This document shows positions 21,911 through 32,029 of a DNA stretch of 64,000 bases, piece by piece. The first letter of the stretch is position 1, and the number at the start of each line of letters is the position of its first letter. A program made the translations under genes and the position numbers. This stretch comes from Heterohyrax brucei. Lineage: Eukaryota > Chordata > Mammalia > Hyracoidea > Procaviidae. The DNA lies in the NCBI GenBank assembly GCA_028571685.1, contig CM053143.1, positions 141,580,829 to 141,644,828 of the forward strand. Reading direction: 5' to 3'. The notes below the pieces were generated by a model. The model was not told where the DNA came from and did no database searches. It saw only the letters and a program-made list of their open reading frames with translations.

Positions 21911-22302
21911 CCATCCTTGCTGCTGTTGCCATGTTTGAGCCCATGGCTGCAGCCACTGTGTCAGCTTATTGAAGGTCTTCATCTTATTGAAGGTCTTCCT
22001 CTTTTTTCAGTGACTCTCTACTTTACCAAGTATGATATCCTTCTTCAGGGATTAGTCTCTCCTGAGAACATGTCCAAAGCACGTGAGATGAAGTCCCACC
22101 ATCTTGGCTTCTAAGGAGCATGCCAGCTATACTTCTTCCAAGATGGATTTGTTTATTCTTCTAATAATCCACTGTAAATATCAGTTCTTCTCCAATACTG
22201 TAATTCAAGGGCATCAATTTCTCATTAGTCTTCCTCATTTGTTATCTAGCTTTCACATGCATATAAGGCAATTGAAAAATCGTGTCTTGGGTCCAGTGCA
22301 CC
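21911..22302 (-). repeat. RTE LINE, 3' fragment
   Basis: Reverse copy: 'ttgagcccatggctgcagcc', 'tttaccaagtatgatatcct', 'gatgaagtcccaccatcttg', 'cttcttccaagatggatttg'. A short internal duplication ('ttattgaaggtcttc' twice, near 21965 and 21985) is visible. Confidence 0.85.
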
Positions 22303-22718
22303 CTCCAAAATAGAGACTCTTATGCGTACAAGAGACAATGAGAAGTTCAAGTGTGCTGAATGATCAGTGATTTAAGTTCATTCATATGGGAGATACGACC
22401 ACTTATCGAAGGGACAATATTTTGCAAAACAAACACTTTCTTCTTCAGGGTCTCCTTATCTATATCAGACAACTTAATATGCTTTGGCACACATGAATTT
22501 TGCTCGTTATCTTTTTCTCCTGGATCATCTCCATTTGATTTACCTTCAGAAATAATCGGTAAAATATGGGAACTTGAAAAACCAAATGTGAATAACATAC
22601 ACTCATTCTTTGGCTTTTATCAGCCAAAACAGACTGCAGTTCATTTTCTTTAAAAAGCTCAAAATACTACCTCCTCATTCTATCACCTTCGGTTTGTGAG
22701 TCTTTGTTCTTTTCAAAG
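22303..22718 (-). pseudogene. Unassigned protein-like segment (possible decayed exon or retrocopy)
   Basis: The gap between an RTE fragment and an LTR reads like coding sequence on the minus strand, but in two frames. The upstream frame includes YFELFKENELQSVLADKSQR (near 22675-22620). After a shift of frame near 22610 the other frame continues with KHIKLSDIDKETLKKKVF and ends at a stop at 22347. A stop codon also lies before the FELF part. The charged, low-cysteine composition is more protein-like than neighbouring sequence. I do not recognise the protein and it may be chance. Confidence 0.3.
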
Positions 22719-22719
22719 G

Positions 22720-23254
22720 TATTACGGACTGAATTACGACGTCCCTTAAAAAAATGTCTGTAGCAATCTGGCTGGCTTACGATTCCTAGTAGTGTGCGGC
22801 TGTCCTCTGTTTTGTGATTTTCCTATGTTATAAGTCTTAATCTCTGCCTGTGGTTAAGGGGGCATGATTGGCTTATGTTAAAGGAGATGACAGTGGAACT
22901 AAAGTCACCTCCCTGGTCCAATGTAAAGGGAGTTTCCCTGTGGAATGACTTGTACCATGTTTTATGCTTTTATTCTATAAGAGATAAAAGGAAAGAGAAG
23001 TAGGACTTCATACTACCAAGAAAGCTGTTTGGGGAGCAGAGCACACCATTTGGGCCTGAGGTTTCCATGCTGAGATGTTCGCAGACCAAAGGAAGGATCT
23101 TCTTTCAAAGATGGCAGAGAAAGAAAGCCTTCACCTGGAGCTGATAACCTGAATTTGAACTGGTATCATATTAGGCTGTGAGAAAATAAACTTCTCTTTG
23201 TTAAAACCACCCATTTGTGATATTTCTGTTACAGTAGCACTAGGTGACTAAGGC
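22720..23254 (+). mobile_element. Solo MaLR/ERVL-type LTR
   Basis: Starts 'tattacggactgaattacga' and has the family words 'gtaaagggagtttccctgtg', 'aagagataaaaggaaagaga', 'gtgagaaaataaacttctct' and 'ctgttacagtagcactaggt'. About 535 bp, no internal part, and no clear target duplication. The ataaa in the 3' part is the LTR polyadenylation-like signal. Confidence 0.8.
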
Positions 23255-23302
23255 CAAGCCAAGTGCCGTTGAGTCAAATCCGACTCATGGCTACAACAGA
23301 AG
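23255..23302 (-). repeat. AfroSINE/RTE tail fragment
   Basis: 'aagtgccgttgagtcaaatc' then 'cgactcatggctac'. Only the shared tail is left. Confidence 0.6.
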
Positions 23303-23643
23303 GGAAATATATGGTGTTCTGGATCCAGGAATTCTTTTACCCTCAATGAGGAACAATCAAGATGAAGGGCTAGAGATGTCTCATCTCAAGGAAACTGAGA
23401 TTGTCCTCAGTGGAAGCCAGATGCCCCCTCTCAGTCTATAAGACACTGGCACAACATACTGTTTATTCTCCTATAAAGCATCTCCAGGGCATAATAAAAT
23501 CTCATTTCTCTGAATCTCCGCCGTCAGAGACACACTATGGCAGGTGTTCAATAACTTCTTTGTTGAACTAATGAAAGGACAAAAAATTAAGACTCCAAGT
23601 CAATTGAGAAAAATAATAATAGTAGCTCAAATTTATTACCACC
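23303..23643. other. Nothing recognised
   Basis: Plain sequence with no repeat or coding signal that I can support. Confidence 0.4.
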
Positions 23644-24031
23644 GCTCACCTGTCAGTCTGCCGTACTATGCTGGCTTACATGCTGTTCTATTGCTAGAGG
23701 TATGCCGCCAGTATTTAAGCTACCAGCAGAGTCATCCATGGCAAACAGGTGTCAGCAGAGCTTCCAGACTAAGATATACTAAGGAGAAACCCTGGATGCT
23801 CTACTTCCAAAGATTAGCCAATGAAAACCCTATAAATCACAACAGAATTATCTGAGAGAATGCTGAAAGATGAGCCCGTTGGGTTCAGAGGCACCCAAAA
23901 TACAGAGTGACTGCAAATATGGATCCCAGTATATCAGAGATCATGAAGGTGGGGCAAGATCAAGCAGTGTTTGCTTCTGTCGTGTCTGACATCACCACGT
24001 GGAGTTGACTCAATAGCAAATAACGACAATG
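23644..24031 (+). mobile_element. Internally deleted RTE (5' leader joined to 3' end)
   Basis: The left 260 bp follow the leader of the RTE element ('tggcttacatgctgttctat', 'agcttccagactaagatata', 'ctgaaagatgagcccgttgg'). The last 90 bp follow its extreme 3' end ('gatcatgaaggtggggcaag', 'gttgactcaatagc'). The entire coding region is absent, giving a SINE-sized RTE derivative. Diverged. Confidence 0.65.
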
Positions 24032-24034
24032 TTT

Positions 24035-24275
24035 ATTGACATTTAGTGCCAAACAATATTTTAAGTACTATACGTGGATTAATTTGTTAATTTTATACAA
24101 TCAAAAAAGGCAAATTCAATTTCCACCCCCTTAGTTTTCACATACGTAATGGAGGAACAAGTAGGCTGAATAATTTTGTCAAGGCCACAAAGATGATGAC
24201 TAATGGATCTGAGAATCACACACCCAGGCAGTTTAACCCTAGCATCCAAGTAACTAACCACTGAAGTCACTAATC
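24035..24275 (-). repeat. MIR SINE
   Basis: Reverse MIR: 'tttattgacatttagtgcca', 'tgtcaaggccacaaagatga', 'tctgagaatcacacacccag'. Confidence 0.65.
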
Positions 24276-24279
24276 GGTA

Positions 24280-25122
24280 TGGCTTCCATAGTTTCTATTA
24301 ACATCTGCTGTAAATTATCAGCAAACCTTGGTGACTCCTTCCCTATCAAATTCCGTCATGAATCCATGTCATAAGTTCTGGGACAAAACTAAGATGTCAG
24401 AACAATAAGGTGACCCAAACCATCACTGAAGGGGTCACAGATGTGGAACTAAGACAACCTTCCAGGAAAGGAGATGACTCAAGGGCCACTAAAGTTCTCA
24501 TTCTTTTTTGCTTTCATGAGTTAAGAGTGCTCTTTTAGTGCAAGGTGTCTGTATACCAATGTCTCCATGTCAACATGGAACTGGTTTAACAACACAAGTT
24601 TCTATATGACATTCCCTTAAATTGGCCATTCTTGTTAAGAGTTAAATTAGAATCTTTTCAAGTTTTCAGATTTATGTAAGATTTTCCTTTCTGTGCATTA
24701 TCCTTTTGTACCTTTTGCCCAGTTTTATACTATACTAATGTGTAGGGACAGCTTAAATTAAGGAAATGAGCCCTCTGTGAAACCATTTGCAAACACAATT
24801 TCTCTTTGATATTTTGACCCTCTTGCCACAAAGGTCTTTTATCAAACAAGAGTGTCTTCATAGCCTATATTTGCTCCTGAAAAGTGTTGACTTATCAAAG
24901 CTTCCTCTGAATCAAGAGTTTATTTGTGAAAATCTAGATTAAAACTCCCAAAGAATATAGATAAAATTTACTTGTATTTGACCTAACCTGAAACCATAGG
25001 TGAACAAACCCATCCAAAAAAGTGCATAGCCTAGAAAATGCATAGATAATTCCCTAAATAAGTACTGAAGAAATATCAAATATCTCGCTTGAAACAACAA
25101 AAAAAACCAAAGTTTATTAAGC
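24280..25122. other. Nothing recognised
   Basis: About 840 bp of AT-rich sequence. No coding signal and no assigned repeat. Confidence 0.45.
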
Positions 25123-25123
25123 A

Positions 25124-25329
25124 TTGTTGTTGTTTTTGTTGTTAGGTGTTGTCAAGTAGATTTCAACTGTAACAAATCTACACGACTGAGTAGAGCTGCC
25201 CTGCAGGCTTTTCTTTGCTATAACCTTCACAGGAGCACGCTGCCAGGTCTCTTTCTTCCACAGAGCCACTGCTGGGTTCCAACCACCAACCTTTCAGTTA
25301 GCAGTCAAGCACTTAACCATTGCACCACC
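25124..25329 (-). repeat. AfroSINE, long form
   Basis: Starts with the reversed (gttgtt)n tail and 'ggtgttgtcaagtagatttc'. It contains 'ctttgctataaccttcacag' and ends with the head complement 'aaccattgcaccacc'. Confidence 0.85.
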
Positions 25330-25493
25330 CCAAACCAAACCCATTGCTGTTGAGTCAATTCCAACTTATGGTGACACTATAGGACAGAGCAGAGCAGCCC
25401 TGTGCAGTTTCTAAGGAAAGCTGCACAGATTTGAACTATTGGCCTTTTGATTAGCAGCCATAGCTATTCACTGCTGTACCACGAGGGTTTCCA
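25330..25493 (-). repeat. AfroSINE, short form
   Basis: 'ccaaaccaaacccattgctg', 'ggacagagcagagcagccct', 'ttttgattagcagccatagc', head complement 'gtaccacgagggtttcc'. It abuts the previous SINE head-on, in the same orientation. Confidence 0.9.
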
Positions 25494-25494
25494 T

Positions 25495-26917
25495 TGCATC
25501 CTCAGGGCCCCTTTATTATTAGTCTACCTAAATAGTTCTATTTCAAAAATCAATATTCCTAAGGTATCGGTACTAAATACTGAATCAGAAAGAAGTATTT
25601 GGATAGCCACAATAAAATTCTTATTGGTGTAAAGTTTTCACAAAAGAAGAGCTACAAGCTATAAGGCACACTAACATCTCATAGAAAGAAAGTCCCCAAA
25701 CCAGAATCTTTGGTCTCATTTAAGATTTCTGACTTCACAAAAGAATCTCAGTGAGTTTTGTCTCCTGAGAGAGGAAGAAAATGGAGTAATGCTATTTACT
25801 CTGTTGTAAAAGTCAAGAGCTATCCTGGCACCACAATGGAGGGAAGGATACAGGAAGACAGGCAATCTAGGGCAAAACAGGAAGAGTGAGCAGAGCCTAT
25901 GGGCTTGATGGGGCAACAGACAAGCCCAGCAGGTACTCAGGAAAACAAAACAAAACAGCATCATCCCCTCTGAGCTGCACTGTTATCCTGGGAATCCAGC
26001 CATCACTTAGCAAGAGCTCTCTGTTCCTAGCTCTCCCTAAAGAAGGGTCAAACTTTCAGCTGCAGAGCATCATATCTATGACCTAAGAGACTTCAAACCA
26101 CAGTTAACTTTCATGCTTGGTGTTGTCACAGATGCTCTTGTGTGCTTCGCTGATTCTGGCTCAAAGATCTCCCCCTGTTTCTCCATGTTGGCTTCCCTTT
26201 GGGTTCCTTTCCATTTTTTCCCAGTTCCGCCTCCTGAGGTGGGTGGCCATTAGGTTGCTGGTCTTCTGTTTCAGGAGCTGAAGGAGAAACACTCAGGAAG
26301 TGCAAGGAAATAGTGTTGTTAAAAGGATCTGCTTTGCACTCCACCTCAGGCCAGGACTAAGCCAGAAAAAGCAGTTTGTTCTCTTTCTTGGCTCACTCTG
26401 GGTCAATGTGTGTAGAATATGGGCCAGAGGGAAGAATTAAAATGGGCTCTTCTGTGGTCAGTGACAGAGGAAACATTCTGAAACCAACATACATTTGTTG
26501 TCTCATTCTACTAATTCTCACTTTCAATATCTGTGCCAGACTTTCTGCATTTTTCTCTTTGCCCACCCATTCAGCTGGAAAACACTTGGGATTTCTCAGA
26601 ATTGTATCTAAGAAATAGCTGGACTTGAGGAAGTGGTAAATTATGCAGATGCTATTGATAAACTGGATCTCTAAAACCAGCTGTCTGTAGATATGCCAAA
26701 ACCCTGATTAAAATGAATGGCCGTAGTTATTAGAGCCAGCGAAGACCCTGAAGACCATAGAGTACAGACCCCCCTTCTTACAGATGAGGCAAAAAGGCCA
26801 AGGAAAATTCAATCTGGAATCATTCAGTTGCCAGTGGCAGAGCCACAGTCCTGGAGGTCCAGGGCTGGCTACGTCAATGATCCACATAGCCAACAAATGC
26901 AAATCCAGGGGTGGTGG
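25495..26917. other. No gene recognised
   Basis: About 1.4 kb without a recognised repeat, one of the longer clean stretches. Small open frames exist (for example 26126-26344 minus, 72 codons) but none has a motif or splice context I can support. A MIR remnant ('cttacagatgaggcaaaaag') may lie near 26780. Confidence 0.45.
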
Positions 26918-27420
26918 TAGTGTTAGTTGCTATTGGAGTTAGCCCCTGAGTCATGGAAACTCCCTGCATAATGGAAAGAAATTCTGCTTGGTCCTGCTTT
27001 GTTCCCATGATCGCTTTCAGATCAGACCCATGATCAATCCATAAGGTTTTCATGGGATGGTTTTTTGAAAGAAGACTTCCAGGGCTTTATTCTGAGTCCG
27101 TCTTAGTCTGGAAGCTCCACTGAAACCTGTTTAGTATCACAGAACACATAAGCCTTCACTAACAGATGGGTAGCTGTGCATCAGGTACACTGGTGGGGAC
27201 CAAACCAGAGTTCCTGCATACCCACTGCCATCATGTCAATTCCAACTCATGGTGACCCTATAGGTCAGAGTAGAACTTCCTCATGGAGTTTCCAAGGAGC
27301 ACTTGGCAGATTTGAACTGCTGACATTTTGGCTAGTAGACATGGCACTTAAGTGCTACAGAACCAGGGTTTCTGGTTTCCAGCATAGAGGGCACGAATTC
27401 TATCACTGACCCACAACCAT
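26918..27420 (-). repeat. tRNA-Gly-derived SINE, split by an AfroSINE
   Basis: Body at 26918-27204 ('tagttgctattggagttagc', 'aatccataaggttttcatgg', 'agtctggaagctccactgaa', 'tggggaccaaaccagag'). Head complement at 27375-27418 ('agcatagagggcacgaattc', 'tatcactgacccacaacc'). An AfroSINE interrupts it between the two. Confidence 0.82.
27207..27372 (-). repeat. AfroSINE nested in tRNA-Gly SINE
   Basis: Reverse copy: 'caattccaactcatggtgac', 'gtcagagtagaacttcctca', 'gtttccaaggagcacttggc', head complement 'gctacagaaccagggtttc'. Confidence 0.9.
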
Positions 27421-28265
27421 CTCATTAACCCCATGGTACAAGGAACAGAAGCGTCTCACTGGAAGAAAACCCCTGTGGCCATAAGGAATTATCTGTCCAC
27501 AAGATGGGATTCCATGAGAAGATTACTGCACTCTCCCTCAGTCTTTCAGCAATGGAAATGTTTTTACCTCTCTCTCTCTCTCTCTCTCTCATATACATTT
27601 TATCAACAGAACTTTTCAATCCTGAAGTCAGAAACACTTCAGCTTCTAAGAAGTTGTGCCTGGTCCTATGTAAACAGTAAGTGACTGGGATGCTTTCTCC
27701 GTTATCAAACCATACCCCATTCACATATCTAAGACACTACAGAATTTCAACCAATCCAAAGAAGTAGACATCACATGTATCTCCGTAATAATTGCCTAGA
27801 GGTGTCTTTAGGTCTTGAGAATGTCAGCTGGTTAAATACTTCCTGCTATCTGTCCACTGACTAAGATGACTCATAGAGAAGGCTTGTTAAAAGAAAGATT
27901 TAGGGAAAGGAAAAATTCAGAACTTATGACTAAAAGGCTAGACTTTAACGTTTCATTTGGCTCACATATTTGTCCTTGGGAAACAAAAGTTCCCCTTAGT
28001 TCTGCCCTAGAATTGATGGTCTTGCCATCTTTGTACGTGCCGGATATCTCAGTCCTTCTCACAATTTTCACTAAGATAATAAACTTGTTGGGTTGAGATA
28101 CAAGATTGTCTGGGAGAGGTCAGAGTGCACAGAGAATTCCGTTTCTTGAGCACCAGTCTGACCAGTGACTGTCAAGTTAATCTCCACATATCACTATCTG
28201 GCATTCAGTGCTGGCTTTTGGCTGAGTCTGTCTTACATGAAATTCGAAATCCATTAAGTTTCCTT
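27421..28265. other. No gene recognised
   Basis: Apart from the CT microsatellite, nothing is identified. Short overlapping frames on both strands (60-99 codons) have no domain. Confidence 0.4.
27568..27590 (+). repeat. (CT)n microsatellite
   Basis: About 23 bp of pure CT repeat. Confidence 0.95.
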
Positions 28266-28463
28266 AAAATGAATTGCCATCAAGCCAACTTTAAGTCATG
28301 ACAATCCCACAGAATAAAGCTGTGCTCCACAAGTTTTTCCAGTGACTGATTTTTCAGAAGTAAGTAACCAGACCTTTTCTCTGAGGTGCCTCTGGGAGGA
28401 TTCAGACCTCCAGTTTTTCTGGTAATAGTTAAGCATGTTAACTGTTTACAACACTCAGGGATT
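28266..28463 (-). repeat. AfroSINE type 2
   Basis: Diverged reverse copy: 'gaattgccatcaagccaact', 'gatttttcagaagtaagtaa', 'tctgaggtgcctctgggagg', head complement 'acaacactcaggga'. Confidence 0.75.
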
Positions 28464-28464
28464 T

Positions 28465-29095
28465 TTCAGTCTCCTTTTTTAAGAAAAAGTTAGGGCTCCA
28501 CTACTGTGCTATCCACAGCTGCAGTAGGCAAAATACAAAATCCGATCTTACCATCTTCCTTGCTGGCCATCCTTTCTCAGAGAGGAGGTATCACTTACCA
28601 TCAAAGAAATGTGCTGCCATCCACCCAAGGGGAGTTGTTTTCTCTTCGTACTAATGTCATGATTTGGATGTAAAGGTTGATGGGTTGGGGATTATTGGTT
28701 GCAAGGGAAGAGGTCAGTGGGTGCAGATCAGTAGTCCATGCTATGTCACAGTATTTCTCACCCCGCCCCCCACGCCTTACTGTGGAAAGTCTGCCCAGAA
28801 CCTGAGAGACAGTACAGATTGTTGCATGGGCTACACTTGACCTTCCTCCTTTATAAAGTGACCCATGAAGGTCAGAACCTCAAGAAGTCTCTAAGAAGCA
28901 TCACATAGTCCTGGTTTATTTTTACTTTTAGTTTGTAGCAACAAATAGTTTGTGATGTTTATGTCAGTGGTCATAAAATAAATATAACCACCATAATTCA
29001 TGTAACTGACTTCATATATGATTAGGCTTCACTTAATAGTTGGATTTTTTTTTTCCTTCTAGCGCATTGAAGAAGGCACAAAGAAAGGGAAGAGG
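28465..29095. other. Nothing recognised
   Basis: Unassigned sequence. No coding signal. Confidence 0.4.
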
Positions 29096-29099
29096 AAAC

Positions 29100-29585
29100 C
29101 AAACAAAAACACATAGATTAATGTTTATAGCAGCGTTATTCACAATAATTAAAAAGTGGAAACAACCCAAGTATTCATGAGCAGATAAATGGATAAACAA
29201 AATGTAGTGTAGCCAGATAATGGTATATTATTCAGCCATAAAGAGGAATAAATTACTGATACATACCACAACACAGATTAACCTCAAAAACTTTATGTTA
29301 AGTGAAAGAAGCCAGTTACAGAAGAATACTTATGGTATGATTTCATTTATATGAAATGTCCAGGACCCATAGACTCAGAAAGCATGTTACTGGTTTCCAG
29401 GGCTGGGAAGAAGAGAAAAATGGAGAACAACTGTTTACCAGACATGGAGTTTTTTTGCGGGTGATGAAAGCATTTTGGAACTAAACAGAAGCAGTGGTTA
29501 AACAACAGTGAATATATTAAATACTATTGCATTATACACTTTAAAATAGTTTAAGTTATGTGAAACTTACTTCAACAAAAAATTC
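29100..29585 (+). repeat. L1 3' fragment (old L1M-like)
   Basis: 'taatgtttatagcagcgtta', 'ttcacaataattaaaaagtg', 'gtatattattcagccataaa', 'gtgaaagaagccagttacag' and 'ctttaaaatagtttaagtta' are the standard 3' part of old L1s: the end of ORF2 and the 3' UTR. Confidence 0.85.
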
Positions 29586-29751
29586 AGAGAGAGGAAATAG
29601 GTCAAAGAACCTGCAGGCATACATACACATGCACACCCCATGTACACCCTCACTGTATACATGTGCATTCTTGAGTACTACAGGTGACCAAGAGTTAACT
29701 TAACTGCTTTCCCAGAGGTTATTCCTCAGTTATACCTTTCTTGTCTGTTGT
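29586..29751. other. Nothing recognised
   Basis: Short spacer with a CA-rich patch at about 29618-29670. Confidence 0.4.
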
Positions 29752-30035
29752 TGGTTATTGTTAGTTGCTGTTGAGTTGGCTCTAACTCCTGGCAGCCTGA
29801 TGCATAACAGAATGAAATGTTGCCCCATCCTGGGCCATCTTCATGAAGATTGGTGGCTTTGAGTCCATTGTTGTAGCTATCATGTCACTCGACATCAGTG
29901 AGGGTTTCCCTTTCCTTCCCTCTACCAAATATGATGTCGTTCTCTAACAATTGGTCTTTCTGATGACATGTCTTTATTAGACAATACTCTGTTGTAAACC
30001 ATAAGATTTTCATTGGATAAATTTTGGAAGTTGAG
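29752..30035 (-). repeat. RTE LINE 3' fragment with a SINE scrap
   Basis: Reverse RTE 3' end ('ttgttagttgctgttgagtt', 'ctctaccaaatatgatgtcg'). The last 40 bp (29996-30035, 'accataagattttcattgga') look like a piece of the tRNA-Gly SINE. Confidence 0.75.
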
Positions 30036-30734
30036 CAACCCTATGTACAACACAATGAGACACAGCCCAGTCCTGTTCCATCCTCACAATCATTGTTATG
30101 GTGGAGTCCATTGTTGCAGTCATTGTGTCAATCCATCTCATTGAGGATCTTCTTCTTTATAACTGACCCACTACTTTACCCATCATGATGTCCTTCTCGA
30201 GGGACTGGTTCATCCAAATAATGTGCCCAGAGTATGTGACACATGGTCTCATCATCCTTGCTTCTAAGAAGTATTCTAGTTATACTTTTTCCGAGACAGA
30301 GTTTTCCTTCTTTTAGCAGCCCATGGTGTCTTCTGTATTCTTCACCAACACCACAGTTTAAAGGCAGCAATTCTTCTTTGGTCTTCCTTCTTCATTGTCC
30401 AGCTTTTGCATGCACATGAGGTGATTGAAAACATCATGGCTTAGGTCAGATGCACCTTAATCCTTAAAGTGACGTCTTTGCTTTTTAACACTCTAAAGAG
30501 GGAATTTGGACCTAATTATTAAATCTAAAATGATAAAGACCTTGAAAGAAAAAAATAGATAATACCTGGAGACCTAATAGACATAAACAAAATACAAAAA
30601 TTACTAACAATGCACAAACACTAGGAGAGCAAATAGAAAACTGGAAACTCTTAAAAATCAAATACATGCTCATCCAAAGACTTTACCAAAAGGGTCAAAA
30701 GACACCCTACAGACTAGGGAAAAAAATTTAGATA

Positions 30735-32029
30735 TGTGGTCTGACAAGTTAGTGAATTTGCCACCATGTCCTTACATTAGCAGCACTGTACAAACAACTC
30801 AGTAAGGCTTCATAACCTTAGTATATCAGGGTAAATAGCTGTGTTCATGTTGATGGGTTGTGGTGTCTTGGTAAGTGGCATTCATTATTGTTATTGTTTT
30901 CATGTGCTGCAACGGGAATGTTGAAGCATGAATTACAGCAGTGTATAAACATTAAATTTCTTGTTAAACTTGTCAAAAGTGGCAGTGAAATCAGTGGCAT
31001 AGCAGTGTAAATTTATTGAGATAGTGCCATGAAGAAAACAGCAGCGTACAAATGGATGAAATGTTTTTCTGAGAGGAGAGAAAGCATCACTGATAAAGAG
31101 AGGTCAGGGAGGCCAGTAACAAGCAGAACAGATGAAAACATTGCAAAAATTCATCAAACTGTGCATCAAAACTATTGATTGGCTGTGAGAATTATAGCAT
31201 ACCCAGCAAACACTGATAGAGAAACAGGAAAATGTTAACTGAAAATCTTGGCATTAGAAAGATGTGTGCAAAAATGGTCCCCAAGGTGCTCATCTGTGAA
31301 CAAAAGGAGAGTTGAAGTTTGCCAGGACTTTTTGGAGAGGTGAGATGATATTTTTGGACCATGTTATGACTGGTAATGAAACATGTGTTTACCAATACAA
31401 CCCTGAAACAAAGCGTGAAAGTGTACAATGGAAGTCAGTCAATTCTCCACAACCAAAAATCTCCATCTGTCCAAATTAAGAGTCAAAATGATGTTGCTGA
31501 CCATTTTTTATATCAGAAGGATTGGTCACTATGAATTTCTATCAACTGGACAAACAGTTAACCAAGTTTACTATTTGTAAGTGCTGACCAGGCTGGGTGA
31601 AAAAGGTAGATGAAAACAACCTGAACTTTTTGCCAACAGCTCATGGCTCTTGCATCACAACAGTACACCACTTCACATGGCACTGTCTGTGAGGGAGTTT
31701 TGAGCCAGTAAACAGGTAACTGTATTGGAGCTCCCTACCTACTCACCTGATCTGGCCCCCAATGACTTTTTTTGTTACCTGAAGATAAGGGAAATATTGA
31801 ATGGAAGACATTTTGATGACATTCAGGACATCAAGCATAATATGATGACAGCTCTGATGGATATTCCAGAAAAAGAGTTCCAAAATTGCCTTAAAGGGTG
31901 GACTAGACACTGGCATCAATACATAGCTTCCCAAGATGAGTGTTTTGAAGGTGACCATAGTGATGTTCAGCAATGAGTTATGTAACACCTGTTCTAGAAT
32001 GCTTTCACAAAGTTGATTGTCAGACGTTA
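30735..32029 (+). mobile_element. Full-length mariner transposon (1,295 bp)
   Basis: The terminal inverted repeats align as TGTGGTCTGACAAGTTAG at the left and, complemented, TAACGTCTGACAATCAAC at the right (core GTCTGACAA shared). TA duplications flank it at 30733-30734 and 32030-32031. The length is typical for a mariner, and it carries one transposase pseudogene. It lies inside the L1 fragment, which reads through across it. Confidence 0.9.
30918..31976 (+). pseudogene. Mariner transposase pseudogene
   Basis: Would encode about 350 residues, the usual mariner size, as a cut-and-paste DNA transposase. The N-terminal helix-turn-helix region shows ERSGRPVTSRTDENIAKIHQ (near 31095-31155). The DNA-binding linker ends in KMVPKVL. 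The DD34D catalytic triad is damaged: the first position reads TGNET (Asp to Asn), the second reads HHNST (Asp to Asn), and only the third, YSPDLAPNDFF, keeps its Asp (about 31738-31770). Several stops and frameshifts interrupt it, for example after 'tggcatagcagtg' near 31000. Nonfunctional. Confidence 0.88.

Noticed and set aside
27425-27724. Minus-strand frame with an RERERERG run
   Set aside because: The charged run is the (CT)n microsatellite read in reverse.
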